The notes under the pieces: model-generated
Database searches by the model: none
What the model was told of the DNA's origin: nothing
Seen by the model: the letters and a program-made list of their open reading frames with translations, nothing else
Translations under genes and position numbers: made by a program
In this document: piece by piece, positions 1-8,300 of the stretch
Numbering within the stretch: the first letter of the stretch is position 1
How the letters are laid out: each line of letters starts with the position of its first letter
Source: Actinobacillus minor NM305
GTDB lineage: Bacteria; Pseudomonadota; Gammaproteobacteria; Enterobacterales; Pasteurellaceae
Assembly: GCF_000175195.1 (NCBI RefSeq)
Contig: NZ_ACQL01000069.1
Coordinates: forward strand, 1 to 64,000
DNA: 64,000 bases
Reading direction: 5' to 3'

Positions 1-24
1 TGATAAAAATCATTAGGGGATTCA

Positions 25-168
25 TCAGTGCATTGTTATGTTCTGAGCTTTAACCCCAAATAAGCTTGCCATTTGAGATTGCGTAAGCCACACCGTCTCA
101 TTATCCAATGAAACCTGTAAGGAAATTTTGCCGTCTGCGGACGTATAAAGTTGAATTTGGTTTTGCAT
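25..168 (-). pseudogene. RhuM-family N-terminal fragment
   Basis: This 47-codon reading frame starts at an ATG with AGGA seven bases upstream and ends at a TGA after the residues NITMH. Its first 27 residues equal the start of the RhuM-Fic protein encoded near 12062. It then diverges to WLTQSQMASLFGVKAQ, a typical RhuM helix-turn-helix start. RhuM proteins run to about 330 residues, so only the DNA-binding N-terminus survives. The rest is absent from the 24 bases left in the window, and a frameshift or deletion is likely. No function is expected. Confidence 0.7.
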
Positions 169-179
169 TATTGATCCTG

Positions 180-405
180 TTGAATTTGAACTTGTAAGAA
201 ATCCTTAGCAGTTAAAATTTAACCAATTCTTTTGAGTTGTTGCATTTTTTGCAATAGCTGAATTTTGACGTAAACATAGAACAAAACCGCAACCAAGAAA
301 ACAACAAGCGGTGATTTTTTCGATCAAGATCACAAAAATAAAATGTTGGACAAAAAAAGGGGCGTTCACACGCACCCTACAAATACTGGCAAATCGCAAA
401 ATCTC
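180..405. repeat. Dispersed rhuM-associated repeat, copy 1
   Basis: This non-coding stretch reappears at 2531–2700 and 12124–12283 with only scattered mismatches. It contains an ACAAGCGGT uptake core, the string TTTTTTCGATCAAGATCACA and, in copies 1 and 2, a GTGCGTT/ACGC imperfect hairpin followed by CCCTACAAATACTGGC. Short parts (TTTTGCAACGGTTAAATTT in copy 2) match the inside of the RhuM-Fic gene, so the repeat may have grown from decayed rhuM DNA. Confidence 0.75.
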
Positions 406-429
406 ATCAAAATCCGACCGCACTTTCTC

Positions 430-882
430 TTAAATCGGCAAAGCTCTACGTTGTAAAACCTCTTTCATAACCAATGTGGAAGTCAGGCGATAAATGGACG
501 GCAAATTAGACAACCGTTGGTCATACAACTTTTGAAATGCGCCAAGCTCGGTGGTAACAATATGCAAAATGTAATCGTGCTCGCCGAATAGCCGTTGAGC
601 TTGGATAATTTCAGGAATATCTGCTAACGCATTTTCAAAGGCAATAATGCTCTCTTGGCTGCCATCTTTCAGCACCACAAACACAATGGCGGAGAAATTC
701 AGCCCGACTGCTTGCGGATTGATATTTGCTTGATAATCTCGGATGATGCCGTCTTGTTCCAACTGTTTAACACGGCGTTGGCAAGGCGACAGGCTGATCC
801 CAACTTTCTCACAAAGCTCTGTTAAAGAAATTCGCCCATTTTTCTGCAATTCCGCAATAATTTTCTTATCTATTCTATCCAT
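430..882 (-). CDS. Lrp/AsnC family transcriptional regulator
   Basis: A 150-residue DNA-binding regulator of the Lrp/AsnC (feast/famine) family. Residues 1–60 form the winged helix-turn-helix (ISLTELCEKVGISLSPCQRRVKQLE). Residues about 65–145 form the RAM effector domain, which binds amino acids and assembles octamers in this family. The ATG at 882 is preferred over a TTG two codons upstream because it has AGAAG in front. The gene is divergent from a LysE-type exporter, the usual layout in which the regulator senses an amino acid and switches on its export. The effector cannot be read from the sequence. Confidence 0.9.
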   Translation of the reverse strand: MDRIDKKIIAELQKNGRISLTELCEKVGISLSPCQRRVKQLEQDGIIRDYQANINPQAVGLNFSAIVFVVLKDGSQESIIAFENALADIPEIIQAQRLFGEHDYILHIVTTELGAFQKLYDQRLSNLPSIYRLTSTLVMKEVLQRRALPI

Positions 883-990
883 ACGCAATTTTCTTCTAAA
901 AATAAGCTAAAGTTTAGCAATCTTCGCAAACACTTTCCAGCCCAAAATCAGTACAATTTTCTGCAATTTCAAACGATTTAAGGAAGATGT

Positions 991-1599
991 ATGGACAGCA
1001 CATTATTTGGATTTTGGACGTTATCGCTTTCATTAACCTGCGTACCGGGTTTAGATTGGGCGTATTTGATTTCTGCAGGTTTGCAAAAACGTGTATTGCC
1101 TGCCTTGTGTGGAATGTTGTTGGGCTATTTGCTGGTCATTTTATTGGTTGCCGCAGGATTAGGCGTCGTCATCGCCTCCTATCCGCCGTTATTGCACTTA
1201 CTGAATTGGATTGGGGCAGCCTATTTAATTTGGATCGGCATACAAATTATTCGCACGCCTGCCACGGTCGCTGAAACAGATCTCTCACAAGATTTAGGGC
1301 GAAAATGGCTATTCAAAGGTATCGCCGTGAGTGGGTTAAATCCAAAAGTACTGCTAATGTTTTTAGCCATCGTACCGCAATTCTTAACCCTGCAATCCGA
1401 TTGGTCAATGGCAAGCCAAACGGTGTTATTGGGCGCACTCCATATTCTCAACTGCTCGCTGATTTACCCCTTTGTCGGCATCGGCGCAGGCATCGCCCTC
1501 CACCACCGCCCGACTTTAGCTAAAGGTATCAGCCGTCTTTCCGGCTTTTTGATGATTGTCATTGCGGTGGGAATGTTGGTGGAACAGGGGATTAACTAA
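991..1599 (+). CDS. LysE/RhtB family amino-acid exporter
   Basis: A 202-residue inner-membrane protein with about six hydrophobic segments and the family's N-terminal signature (SLTCVPGLDWAYLISAGLQK; PGPD is usual, PGLD here). LysE/RhtB proteins export amino acids by proton antiport. AGGAAG stands four bases before the ATG. An overlapping ATG at 987 opens a different frame and is not used. The gene is divergent from the Lrp-type regulator and faces the KilA-N gene, with an uptake-sequence hairpin between them. Its substrate is unknown; homologues carry threonine, homoserine, lysine or leucine. Confidence 0.88.
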   Translation: MDSTLFGFWTLSLSLTCVPGLDWAYLISAGLQKRVLPALCGMLLGYLLVILLVAAGLGVVIASYPPLLHLLNWIGAAYLIWIGIQIIRTPATVAETDLSQDLGRKWLFKGIAVSGLNPKVLLMFLAIVPQFLTLQSDWSMASQTVLLGALHILNCSLIYPFVGIGAGIALHHRPTLAKGISRLSGFLMIVIAVGMLVEQGIN

Positions 1600-1668
1600 A
1601 CAAGCGGTCGGGTTTTCTGAATTTTTTGCGGATTGCAAAATCTTGTGAAAATCTGACCGCTCTTTTAT
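1600..1668. terminator. Inverted uptake-sequence pair, convergent terminator
   Basis: ACAAGCGGTCGG and the facing CTGACCGCTCTTTT form an imperfect stem with an AT-rich interior between the convergent lysE-type and KilA-N genes. Paired uptake sequences often double as intrinsic terminators in Pasteurellaceae. The right end overlaps the KilA-N stop codon. Confidence 0.5.
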
Positions 1669-2510
1669 TTTTTATCTTCCAATAACGTTATATTTTTCTG
1701 CTCCAACTTTTCTAAGGACAACATTTGATTTCTTGCGAGTTTTCTCAGCTCAATCATTCGCTCTTTCTGTGCTAAACCTTTTTCAATCAAAATAGCATTA
1801 TAACTTTCCATATTCGCAAGCACTAAAAGTTCATTTAAGCTGGCATAATCTCTCATATTTCCTTTTACATTTTTGTTTTCGTCTCGCCACTCTTTAGCCG
1901 TTTTATTGAACAACGCAACATTTAGCATATCGGCTTCACTGGCATACTTAAAACCTAATTGACTTTCCGTTAAATCATTCAACAAATAGGTTTTAATCGC
2001 ATCGGTATGAATTTTATAATTAATTTTCGAGATTTCTCTGTGTAAATTCCAAGTTAAGGATAGTTTTGATGTTTCAGCTTCTTTTAACCTTTGATAATCT
2101 TTAATAATGTAGAGTTCAAATTCTGCGGATATCCAAGATGCAAACTTAAACGCAATATCTTTATGGGCAAATGTTCCACCACCTCTTCCTAGTTTCACAA
2201 ATATCCCTTTTGCATTTGTGCTATTTGACCATCTTTGTGGAGAGAGTGTAAAAGCATTGCTCCCTGCTTCTTTTAAAAACCCCTCGAATTCGATGGGGTT
2301 AAATTCCGGATTATTTAATTGCTCCCATATCCCCAAATATTCTATTGTGTTATGGTTCCTCATCCAATTTGCTACAACAACATTTGGCTCTATCTTATTT
2401 TTATACCTTGCAATATCAGTCAAACTAATATAATCATTCTTAAAATCTTCTGTATAAACTTCGATGCTAAAACCTTTCGCTTCTATTTTCTCTTTTTTTA
2501 TTTTTGGCAT
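1665..2510 (-). CDS. KilA-N domain protein
   Basis: A 281-residue protein with a KilA-N domain over about residues 20–146. It includes YISLTDIARYKN near residue 28 and the conserved GRGGGTFAHKDIAFKFASWI block at 108–127. KilA-N is a DNA-binding domain typical of phages and of bacterial antirepressor-like genes. The C-terminal half is charged and helical, including a DENKNVKGNMRDYAS stretch. AAAGGA lies before the ATG. It sits between repeats and RhuM-type genes, so it is probably phage-derived cargo. Its biological role is unknown. Confidence 0.82.
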   Translation of the reverse strand: MPKIKKEKIEAKGFSIEVYTEDFKNDYISLTDIARYKNKIEPNVVVANWMRNHNTIEYLGIWEQLNNPEFNPIEFEGFLKEAGSNAFTLSPQRWSNSTNAKGIFVKLGRGGGTFAHKDIAFKFASWISAEFELYIIKDYQRLKEAETSKLSLTWNLHREISKINYKIHTDAIKTYLLNDLTESQLGFKYASEADMLNVALFNKTAKEWRDENKNVKGNMRDYASLNELLVLANMESYNAILIEKGLAQKERMIELRKLARNQMLSLEKLEQKNITLLEDKK

Positions 2511-2530
2511 AGTCGTTTCCTTTCGTTAAA

Positions 2531-2700
2531 AACTCGCATTTTTTGCAACGGTTAAATTTTGACATAATAAACATAGAATAAAACCGCAACCAAGAAAACA
2601 ACAAGCGGTGATTTTTTCGATCAAGATCACAAAAATAAAATGTTGGACAAAAAAAGGTGCGTTCATACGCACCCTACAAATACTGGCAAATCGTAAAATC
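2531..2700. repeat. Dispersed rhuM-associated repeat, copy 2
   Basis: This is nearly the same as 244–405, with a few substitutions. It contains GGTGCGT-TCAT-ACGCACC, a perfect 7-bp stem, followed by CTACAAATAC. It lies between the KilA-N gene and the secreted EthD-like gene and has no convincing coding frame. Confidence 0.75.
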
Positions 2701-2709
2701 TCGCCAAAA

Positions 2710-3582
2710 TTACGGATTAACTTGCCGACCATTATCAATAAAAACCAGCGTTTTCTCAACATCATAGGCATGAATGGCTGAACTAAATACCGCTATTCTC
2801 TTAGAAAGCTGTTTTAATTCATCGCTTTGAAAAAATACACTCATCGCCTGACGGTCAGCAAAACCCAAAATCAACGCCCCGTGAAACTGCACTTCCGGCG
2901 CATTATCATGTGCCACATTGGGCGAATTCCATTGACTTTGTTGCCACGGATTATATGCTGCGCTACGCAATTCTTTCAATTGCCCCATATTCGCCAAACT
3001 TGGGGCTAATTCTTGATTGATAAATTGTTGAAATTCTCGTTCGCTGATATTAGGTCGTTTGCGAATAAAGACCATACTCCGAGCGTTCACAACATCATCA
3101 CGGTTTGCCACACGATACCATTTGGAATTTTCAGGAGCTGCCGCATACAAAATGGTGCGTTTAAATAAATTCACTTCGTCAGCCTGCGCCAGCTGACTTT
3201 GCTTTTCGCCTTGAACAGAAAAATGACCTTTTAAAGTAACATCGGCTACCCCATCAATTTTTCTCTCGGTCGGAATATGGGTTTCCACGCCATCAATGGC
3301 TTGCCACAAACCTGTATTGTGTTCTGCAAAATGAATTTGACGATACTCTTTCAAATCCGTATTGGCAGCAATAATTTGAGCGTGCGGTCCTTGCCAACGC
3401 TGCATACTATCTTGGCGTGGTTTATCGGCACGCACCCATAATAAAACAGATGATGATAAATTTTTTTCAACCGGCACAGCAGTTTGTACAGGCATTACAG
3501 ACACCGTTTCAGCCTGGCTATTCATATTTAATGCAAAACCCAACAATAATACGGCTAATTTTGTTATGGTATTTTTATTCAT
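2710..3582 (-). CDS. Secreted protein, possible EthD-like dimeric barrel
   Basis: A 290-residue protein with a signal peptide (charged MNKNTITK, a hydrophobic core, then NSQA-ET near residue 25). The mature part carries two similar segments (LLWVRADKPRQDSMQRWQGP and SMVFIRKRPNISEREFQQFI) that resemble the paired strands of EthD/dimeric alpha-beta barrel proteins. This is a weak fold-level match. It lies 75 bases downstream of the Old Yellow Enzyme gene on the same strand, so it is probably its operon partner and under the same ArsR-type control. Its activity is unknown. Confidence 0.7.
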   Translation of the reverse strand: MNKNTITKLAVLLLGFALNMNSQAETVSVMPVQTAVPVEKNLSSSVLLWVRADKPRQDSMQRWQGPHAQIIAANTDLKEYRQIHFAEHNTGLWQAIDGVETHIPTERKIDGVADVTLKGHFSVQGEKQSQLAQADEVNLFKRTILYAAAPENSKWYRVANRDDVVNARSMVFIRKRPNISEREFQQFINQELAPSLANMGQLKELRSAAYNPWQQSQWNSPNVAHDNAPEVQFHGALILGFADRQAMSVFFQSDELKQLSKRIAVFSSAIHAYDVEKTLVFIDNGRQVNP

Positions 3583-3657
3583 AGAATTTTATCCTTAAAA
3601 ATAAATGGTTAATTAAGTGTTGATTTGTATTTTCAGACTGCCTGAAACCGATTGAAC

Positions 3658-4869
3658 TCAACTCCGTCCCGTACTCAACCCTGCTTTGCCGTTCTCCCAA
3701 AGGGTTTTGAATAACACTTTCCACGGCGAAAGTGTCGGATTTGGCTGTTTGCCATTGCCGATTAACGCCATTTGTGCCATATACCAATCCATTTCTAGCA
3801 CCGCACCGAGTTTGTTATCCACCGGGGCGAAACCTGTTTTTATGCGGTTGGTCACGATGGTTTGATAGTTGCCTTGTTGAATTTGGTTTGGTAAATCGGG
3901 CTGTAAAGCAAAAGGTCGGGCGATGCCGATAAAATCCAAATGTCCGCTTTGCAGTGCCTCATTCATTGCGTTTTCACTACGGAAACCGCCTGTGATAATC
4001 AGCGGTACATTGCAGACGGCACGGGCTTTTTCGGCATAATCCAAGAAAAATGCCTCACGCTTTTGCGTGCTGGCTTTGGCGGTTAGCATTTCGGGGCTTT
4101 CATAGTTGCCGCCTGAAATCTCAATAAAATCAATGCCTAATTCCGCCATTTTTTGCACTACTTGAATGCTGTCCGTTTCATCAAAACCGCCTTTTTGGAA
4201 ATCCGCCGAGTTGAGTTTTAAGCCAACCAAAAATTCAGGCAGCACCACCGCACGAATGGCGTGGTAAATTTCCACTAAAAATCGCATACGATTTTCAAGG
4301 CTGCCGCCCCATTTATCTTCACGGCGGTTGTGGTGTGGCGATAAAAATTGACTGATTAAATAGCCGTGTGCCGCATGAATTTGCACGCCCGAAAATCCGG
4401 CTTTTTCGGCGATTTTTGCGGTGGTGGCAAATTGCTGAATTAAGGTGTCAATTTCGGCTTCGGTTAAGGCTCTTGGCGGATTGATAAAGCCGTCCATTCC
4501 CTGCAACGCTACCGCACTTGGTGCAACAGGAGTAGGCGACAACACTTTTGGCGACTGTTTGCCTGCGTGGTTAATCTGCATAATCAGCAACGTATCGTTT
4601 TGCGTGCCAGCCTTTGCCCATTGTTGCAAAATCGGCAAACTGCGTTCTTCTGTGAGTACCACATCGTTGATCGAGCCTTTACCGTTTTCGGCGACCATCA
4701 CATTGCCCGTCACCAATACGCCAGCGCCACCCTTTGCCCAAGTGTCATAAAGTTGCACCAACGGCATTGTCGGTTGGTTTTGTTTGGCAAGCTGTTCTTC
4801 CATCGCGGATTTGAAAAAACGGTTTTTGGCAATTTTGCCGTTAGAAAAGATAAAAGGTTGAAATAGCAT
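3658..4869 (-). CDS. NADH:flavin oxidoreductase, Old Yellow Enzyme family
   Basis: A 403-residue FMN enzyme of the Old Yellow Enzyme family, which reduces activated C=C bonds using NAD(P)H. Visible motifs are QINHAGKQ (98–105), HAAHGY (165–170, substrate-binding histidines and a tyrosine) and NRREDKWGG (181–189). A TGGF element lies in the phosphate-binding region. Length fits the short OYE-like class without the C-terminal FeS/FAD module of 2,4-dienoyl-CoA reductases. AAGGAA precedes the ATG. A palindrome just upstream matches the one before the adjacent ArsR-type gene, so it is probably repressed until an electrophile or oxidant appears. That trigger is inferred. Confidence 0.9.
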   Translation of the reverse strand: MLFQPFIFSNGKIAKNRFFKSAMEEQLAKQNQPTMPLVQLYDTWAKGGAGVLVTGNVMVAENGKGSINDVVLTEERSLPILQQWAKAGTQNDTLLIMQINHAGKQSPKVLSPTPVAPSAVALQGMDGFINPPRALTEAEIDTLIQQFATTAKIAEKAGFSGVQIHAAHGYLISQFLSPHHNRREDKWGGSLENRMRFLVEIYHAIRAVVLPEFLVGLKLNSADFQKGGFDETDSIQVVQKMAELGIDFIEISGGNYESPEMLTAKASTQKREAFFLDYAEKARAVCNVPLIITGGFRSENAMNEALQSGHLDFIGIARPFALQPDLPNQIQQGNYQTIVTNRIKTGFAPVDNKLGAVLEMDWYMAQMALIGNGKQPNPTLSPWKVLFKTLWENGKAGLSTGRS

Positions 4870-4892
4870 AAAATTCCTTGTTGAGATTATAA

Positions 4893-4908
4893 GTTTAAAA
4901 ATATAAAC
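4893..4908. promoter_or_regulatory. Probable ArsR-type operator of the oxidoreductase operon
   Basis: GTTTAAAAATATAAAC is an inverted repeat with one mismatch, lying 24 bases before the oxidoreductase ATG. It differs by one base from the palindrome upstream of the neighbouring ArsR-family gene. The shared site suggests that one repressor controls both. Confidence 0.65.
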
Positions 4909-4982
4909 CTATTTGGGTAAAAAATTACGGCTAAATACCAGCAACTCTAGCAATAGCCGTGTTAGGTAATCATAAAAATTAG

Positions 4983-5303
4983 CTAGTCGTCCAATGGTTT
5001 AATACAACCATCTGCAATAAACGATGCCATCAAACGCTGAAAACGCTCGCCGGCTTGTTGTAGGCTCACGGTGTAATAACGCTCTTTGCCTTGCTGATCA
5101 ACACGCACCAAACCAGCGTCCAACATAATTTTGAGATGGTGCGACACCGCAGGGCGTGATAAATGCAACCTTTCGGTCAAATCATTGACATTCAAACTGC
5201 CGTTTTCAAACAAAATATGCAAAATCATCAAGCGGTTTTCATCGCTTAACACAGTAAAAGTCGGAATGCACTCACGCAAAATATCAACAGTTTTTTGGCT
5301 CAT
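4983..5303 (-). CDS. ArsR/SmtB family repressor of the oxidoreductase operon
   Basis: A 106-residue winged-helix repressor: DENRLMILHILFENG, then LTERLHLSRPAVSHHLKIML (recognition helix about residues 47–58), then the wing ending GKERYYTV. It lacks the paired ELCVCDL metal-site cysteines of classical ArsR. Only Cys12 and Cys100 are obvious, so a thiol redox or electrophile sensor is as likely as a metal sensor. Its own promoter overlaps the palindrome at 5316–5331, and the same site precedes the downstream oxidoreductase gene. It therefore probably represses itself and its neighbours. Confidence 0.87.
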   Translation of the reverse strand: MSQKTVDILRECIPTFTVLSDENRLMILHILFENGSLNVNDLTERLHLSRPAVSHHLKIMLDAGLVRVDQQGKERYYTVSLQQAGERFQRLMASFIADGCIKPLDD

Positions 5304-5315
5304 TTTTGTTTATAG

Positions 5316-5331
5316 GTTTAAAAATTTAAAC
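5316..5331. promoter_or_regulatory. Probable autoregulatory operator of the ArsR-type gene
   Basis: GTTTAAA-AA-TTTAAAC is a perfect 7-bp inverted repeat only 12 bases before the start codon, where a bound repressor would block the promoter or early transcription. Confidence 0.68.
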
Positions 5332-5431
5332 GGATTTTAAGTATTGTAGTGGAGATTGTCAAGCAGTGGGTTTCGGGGGAAATTTTGCAAATGGCAAAAA
5401 CTTCACAAAATCTCACCGCACTTTATGTAGT

Positions 5432-6040
5432 TTAATCAGGCTGTTGTCCATTATGGGCTTGCCATTGGCATTCGGTTAATGCCATATCCGTAAAGACTGC
5501 CGTGAACGAGGAATTTTCGGGGGAGCAGGCATACACACCAAAGCGAATACGCTCACCGCCTTTGTGTAAATGACAAATCCGCATTTGTTGAAAATGCACA
5601 CCGTCATACGAACATTCCAAGCAATAATCGCTTTCACGGCGACTTAAACGAAACCACATTGATTTAATATCTGTAGCAATTTCCACCGTAGCCCAATCAG
5701 AATAGCCGTGATTGGTTACCACGCTACCAAGATGTTGGAATTGCTCATTTTCATACTCGACCGAAGCTTTCAACCAATTTTCGCTATCTAGATATAACAC
5801 GATACCGCACTGGTCAAAGCGTTGATGACTGCCTGAAAAATCCGTTTTCACCACAAAACTAAAATAGCGTTCATCGGTTTGCATTTGCAATACAGGTGCA
5901 TTGTCATTTTGGAAGTGATAATAGGTACGTTGCCACAAATCCGTATGCGGTGCTGTGGTAATCGTAATTTTATTTTCTGATATTTCAAAAGCTTGCGGCT
6001 CTCTTGTCCAGACAAGCGATTGGGGATGGAATGTGTGCAT
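5432..6040 (-). CDS. DUF1349 domain protein
   Basis: A 202-residue protein with the DUF1349 fold (concanavalin-like beta sandwich). It shows FSFVVKTDFSGSHQRFDQCG, LYLDSENWLKASVEYEN and WFRLSRRESDYCLECSYDG. Proteins of this family are small, usually cytoplasmic and of unknown function. The start at 6040 is chosen because AGGAG precedes it; a longer frame reaching 6100 has no ribosome site. It is transcribed away from the copper operon, and its 3' side carries an AAGTGCGGT uptake core at about 5413–5424. Confidence 0.82.
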   Translation of the reverse strand: MHTFHPQSLVWTREPQAFEISENKITITTAPHTDLWQRTYYHFQNDNAPVLQMQTDERYFSFVVKTDFSGSHQRFDQCGIVLYLDSENWLKASVEYENEQFQHLGSVVTNHGYSDWATVEIATDIKSMWFRLSRRESDYCLECSYDGVHFQQMRICHLHKGGERIRFGVYACSPENSSFTAVFTDMALTECQWQAHNGQQPD

Positions 6041-6146
6041 TGTTACTCCTGAGTAATGAGACTGTATTATAGTAAAGATTTCATACATATTGAAAAACAA
6101 GCGGTAGGATTTTGAGAAAAATTTGCAAATTATTTTTTCAAATCCC

Positions 6147-6177
6147 TTGACCTTAACCCTAGGTTAAGCTTTAACAT
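6147..6177 (+). promoter_or_regulatory. MerR-type (CueR-like) metal promoter
   Basis: TTGACC (−35) and TAACAT (−10) are separated by 19 bases, the over-long spacer of promoters switched on by MerR-family activators. The spacer holds a perfect dyad, CTTAACC-CTA-GGTTAAG. The downstream genes are copper-type, so a CueR homologue encoded elsewhere is the likely activator. Confidence 0.8.
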
Positions 6178-6214
6178 GATGTCCATTCAATCTCAATAAA
6201 AATAAGGACATCTT

Positions 6215-6670
6215 ATGAAATTACATAAATTCACCCGCTCATTGTTGCTTTTAAGTTTAGGCATAACCGCTTTTGCTCAAGCACAAACACTTTCTATGGA
6301 AGTGTGGAAAAGCCCGACTTGTGGCTGTTGTAATGAATGGATCAGCTATATGCAGAAAAACGGTTTTGAGGTTAAAGTCAACGAAACAGGCAATTATGAT
6401 GCTCATAAGCGCTTTAACATTAAATATGAACATGCTTCTTGCCACACAGCCGTGATTGATGGCTATGTGATTGAAGGACATGTACCTGCTGAGGATATCA
6501 AACGTTTACTCGCAGAAAAACCCGATGCAATAGGCTTGTCTGCACCGGGAATGCCAATTGGTTCACCAGGTATGGACGGTGAAGCATACGGCGGACGCAA
6601 AGATCCTTATGATGTTGTTTTGATTAAGAAAAACGGTGAAAGTGAAGTGTTTAAATCCTATAACCAATAG
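6215..6670 (+). CDS. DUF411 periplasmic metal-binding protein
   Basis: A 151-residue exported protein with a signal peptide (about residues 1–23, cut after AQA). The DUF411 domain has the metal site CGCC at 36–39 and HASCH at 73–77. DUF411 proteins accompany copper and silver resistance genes and probably bind or pass on Cu(I). The gene follows a MerR-type promoter and is 13 bases upstream of the multicopper oxidase, so the two form an operon. Pro/Gly/Met-rich sequence (APGMPIGSPGMDG) near residue 120 is also typical of the family. Confidence 0.9.
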   Translation: MKLHKFTRSLLLLSLGITAFAQAQTLSMEVWKSPTCGCCNEWISYMQKNGFEVKVNETGNYDAHKRFNIKYEHASCHTAVIDGYVIEGHVPAEDIKRLLAEKPDAIGLSAPGMPIGSPGMDGEAYGGRKDPYDVVLIKKNGESEVFKSYNQ

Positions 6671-6683
6671 GGGGGGTGAAAGA

Positions 6684-8231
6684 ATGAAACGTCGAGATTT
6701 TTTACGTTATGGAATTGGAATTAGCTTAGCCAGTAGCTCGCTTTATAGCCTTGCGAATATGATGAACCACGCACAACATGGCAATATGGCGATGATGCAT
6801 TCAGTACCTACTGGCCTAATGCCAACTGAGGCAATGCCTTCAGGTTTATCGCTTAATGGGATATTGCCAAAACTTGCTAATCAATCGACTCAAGCAGGGC
6901 TATTCAAAGCCACTTTAAAAGCAGAGCCAATTAAAATTCGCCTCGCAGACAATAAAGAAACGGAATTTTGGGCTTATAACGGACAACTACCAGGGCCACA
7001 AATTGAAGTATTTGAAGGCGACACCGTAGAAATTGAATTTATCAATCACCTACCACAACCCTCAACAGTACATTGGCACGGCTTAGATGTACCAAATGAG
7101 GCGGATGGTAACCCGATGGATATGATTGAACCGCAAGGGAAAAAAGTCTATCGCTTTACGCTACCTCAAGGCAGTGCTGGGACATATTGGTACCACCCTC
7201 ATCCACATGACCATGTTTCCGAACAAGTCTATAAAGGCTTAGCAGGCACTTTCGTTGTTAAAGCGAAAAATGATCCGCTTGCACACCTTCCTGAACAACA
7301 TTGGGTGATTTCCGATCTGCGTTTAAATGCCGATGGTACCATTCCAGCAAACACGATGTTAGATTGGATGAACGGTCGTGAGGGTGAATTTGTGTTAATC
7401 AACGGTCAATATCAGCCCCAGATTCAAGTGAAAACGAATGCACGAATCCGTCTTTGGAATGCCACTAGCGCTCGTTATTTTCGTTTAAACATTCCAGGGG
7501 TGAAATGGATTGTGGTGGGTACCGAAGGTGGTTTACTTGAAAAACCTCGCTCGCCTGTTGATGAACTGCAACTGACACCAGCAGAACGTGTTGAAGTGAT
7601 TATGGTGGGTGAAACGCAAGGAACAGTCAATTTACAAAGCGCTTATTATGATCGCCGTAAGATGATGGTGCAGGAACAGCCTAAAGATCTCACTTTAGCC
7701 ACAATTCAGGTGAAATCAGAACCTGTTCAGTTACCTGAAAGTTTAAGATCCTTGCCTAACTGGGATGAACCAAAGCAGGTTCGCCAAATTCGCTTTAGTG
7801 AAAAAATGATGAACCATACGAATATGCCAATGATGAATCACGGTACACATCACGCTACCACAACACCAACGGACAACCCTATTCCACCAATGATGAATGG
7901 GATGTTCTTAATCAACGGTCAAACCTTTGATATGAACCGTATTGATTTTGTTACCAAATTGAATGAAGTGGAGCAGTGGGAAATCTTCAATGAAAGCCAT
8001 ATGGATCACCCATTCCATTTACACGGTACTCAATTTGAAGTAATTCAACATACGTTAAACGGTAAAACCTTTAAGCCAGAAGGCAGAGCGTTAAAAGATG
8101 TGGTTAATTTACGCCCTTATGAAAAAGTGATTATTCGCTTTAAGCAAGGACATACCGGGTTGAAAATGTACCATTGCCATATTTTGGAACATGAAAATCT
8201 CGGTATGATGGGAATGTTTAAAGTGGAATAG
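6684..8231 (+). CDS. Multicopper oxidase, CueO-like, Tat-exported
   Basis: A 515-residue periplasmic cuprous oxidase. The N-terminus KRRDFLRYGIGISLA is a twin-arginine export signal, so the protein is folded and loaded with copper before export. All copper ligands are visible: HWHG (130–133), HPHPHDH (171–177), HPFHLHG (442–448) and HCHILEH (497–503) with the axial Met508. Met/His-rich stretches follow the signal and lie near residue 390 (NMPMMNHGTHH), as in copper-binding CueO inserts. The start at 6684 is preferred because it has GGTGAAAG upstream and opens directly into the Tat signal. It probably detoxifies Cu(I) together with the DUF411 protein. Confidence 0.93.
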   Translation: MKRRDFLRYGIGISLASSSLYSLANMMNHAQHGNMAMMHSVPTGLMPTEAMPSGLSLNGILPKLANQSTQAGLFKATLKAEPIKIRLADNKETEFWAYNGQLPGPQIEVFEGDTVEIEFINHLPQPSTVHWHGLDVPNEADGNPMDMIEPQGKKVYRFTLPQGSAGTYWYHPHPHDHVSEQVYKGLAGTFVVKAKNDPLAHLPEQHWVISDLRLNADGTIPANTMLDWMNGREGEFVLINGQYQPQIQVKTNARIRLWNATSARYFRLNIPGVKWIVVGTEGGLLEKPRSPVDELQLTPAERVEVIMVGETQGTVNLQSAYYDRRKMMVQEQPKDLTLATIQVKSEPVQLPESLRSLPNWDEPKQVRQIRFSEKMMNHTNMPMMNHGTHHATTTPTDNPIPPMMNGMFLINGQTFDMNRIDFVTKLNEVEQWEIFNESHMDHPFHLHGTQFEVIQHTLNGKTFKPEGRALKDVVNLRPYEKVIIRFKQGHTGLKMYHCHILEHENLGMMGMFKVE

Positions 8232-8255
8232 TAGTATCTAACCATAAAAAACAGA

Positions 8256-8292
8256 GGGATTTTCGTGAAAATTTGTAAATCGCGAAAATCCC
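8256..8292. terminator. Bidirectional hairpin between the oxidase and acr3
   Basis: GGGATTTTCG and CGAAAATCCC form a perfect 10-bp stem between the convergent multicopper oxidase and arsenite exporter genes. It resembles the other degenerate uptake-sequence pairs in this region. Confidence 0.55.
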
Positions 8293-8300
8293 ACTGCTTA

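Noticed and set aside
987..1274. 95-codon frame overlapping the LysE-type gene
   Set aside because: It overlaps the exporter in another frame and has no family likeness; the 991 frame has clear LysE motifs.
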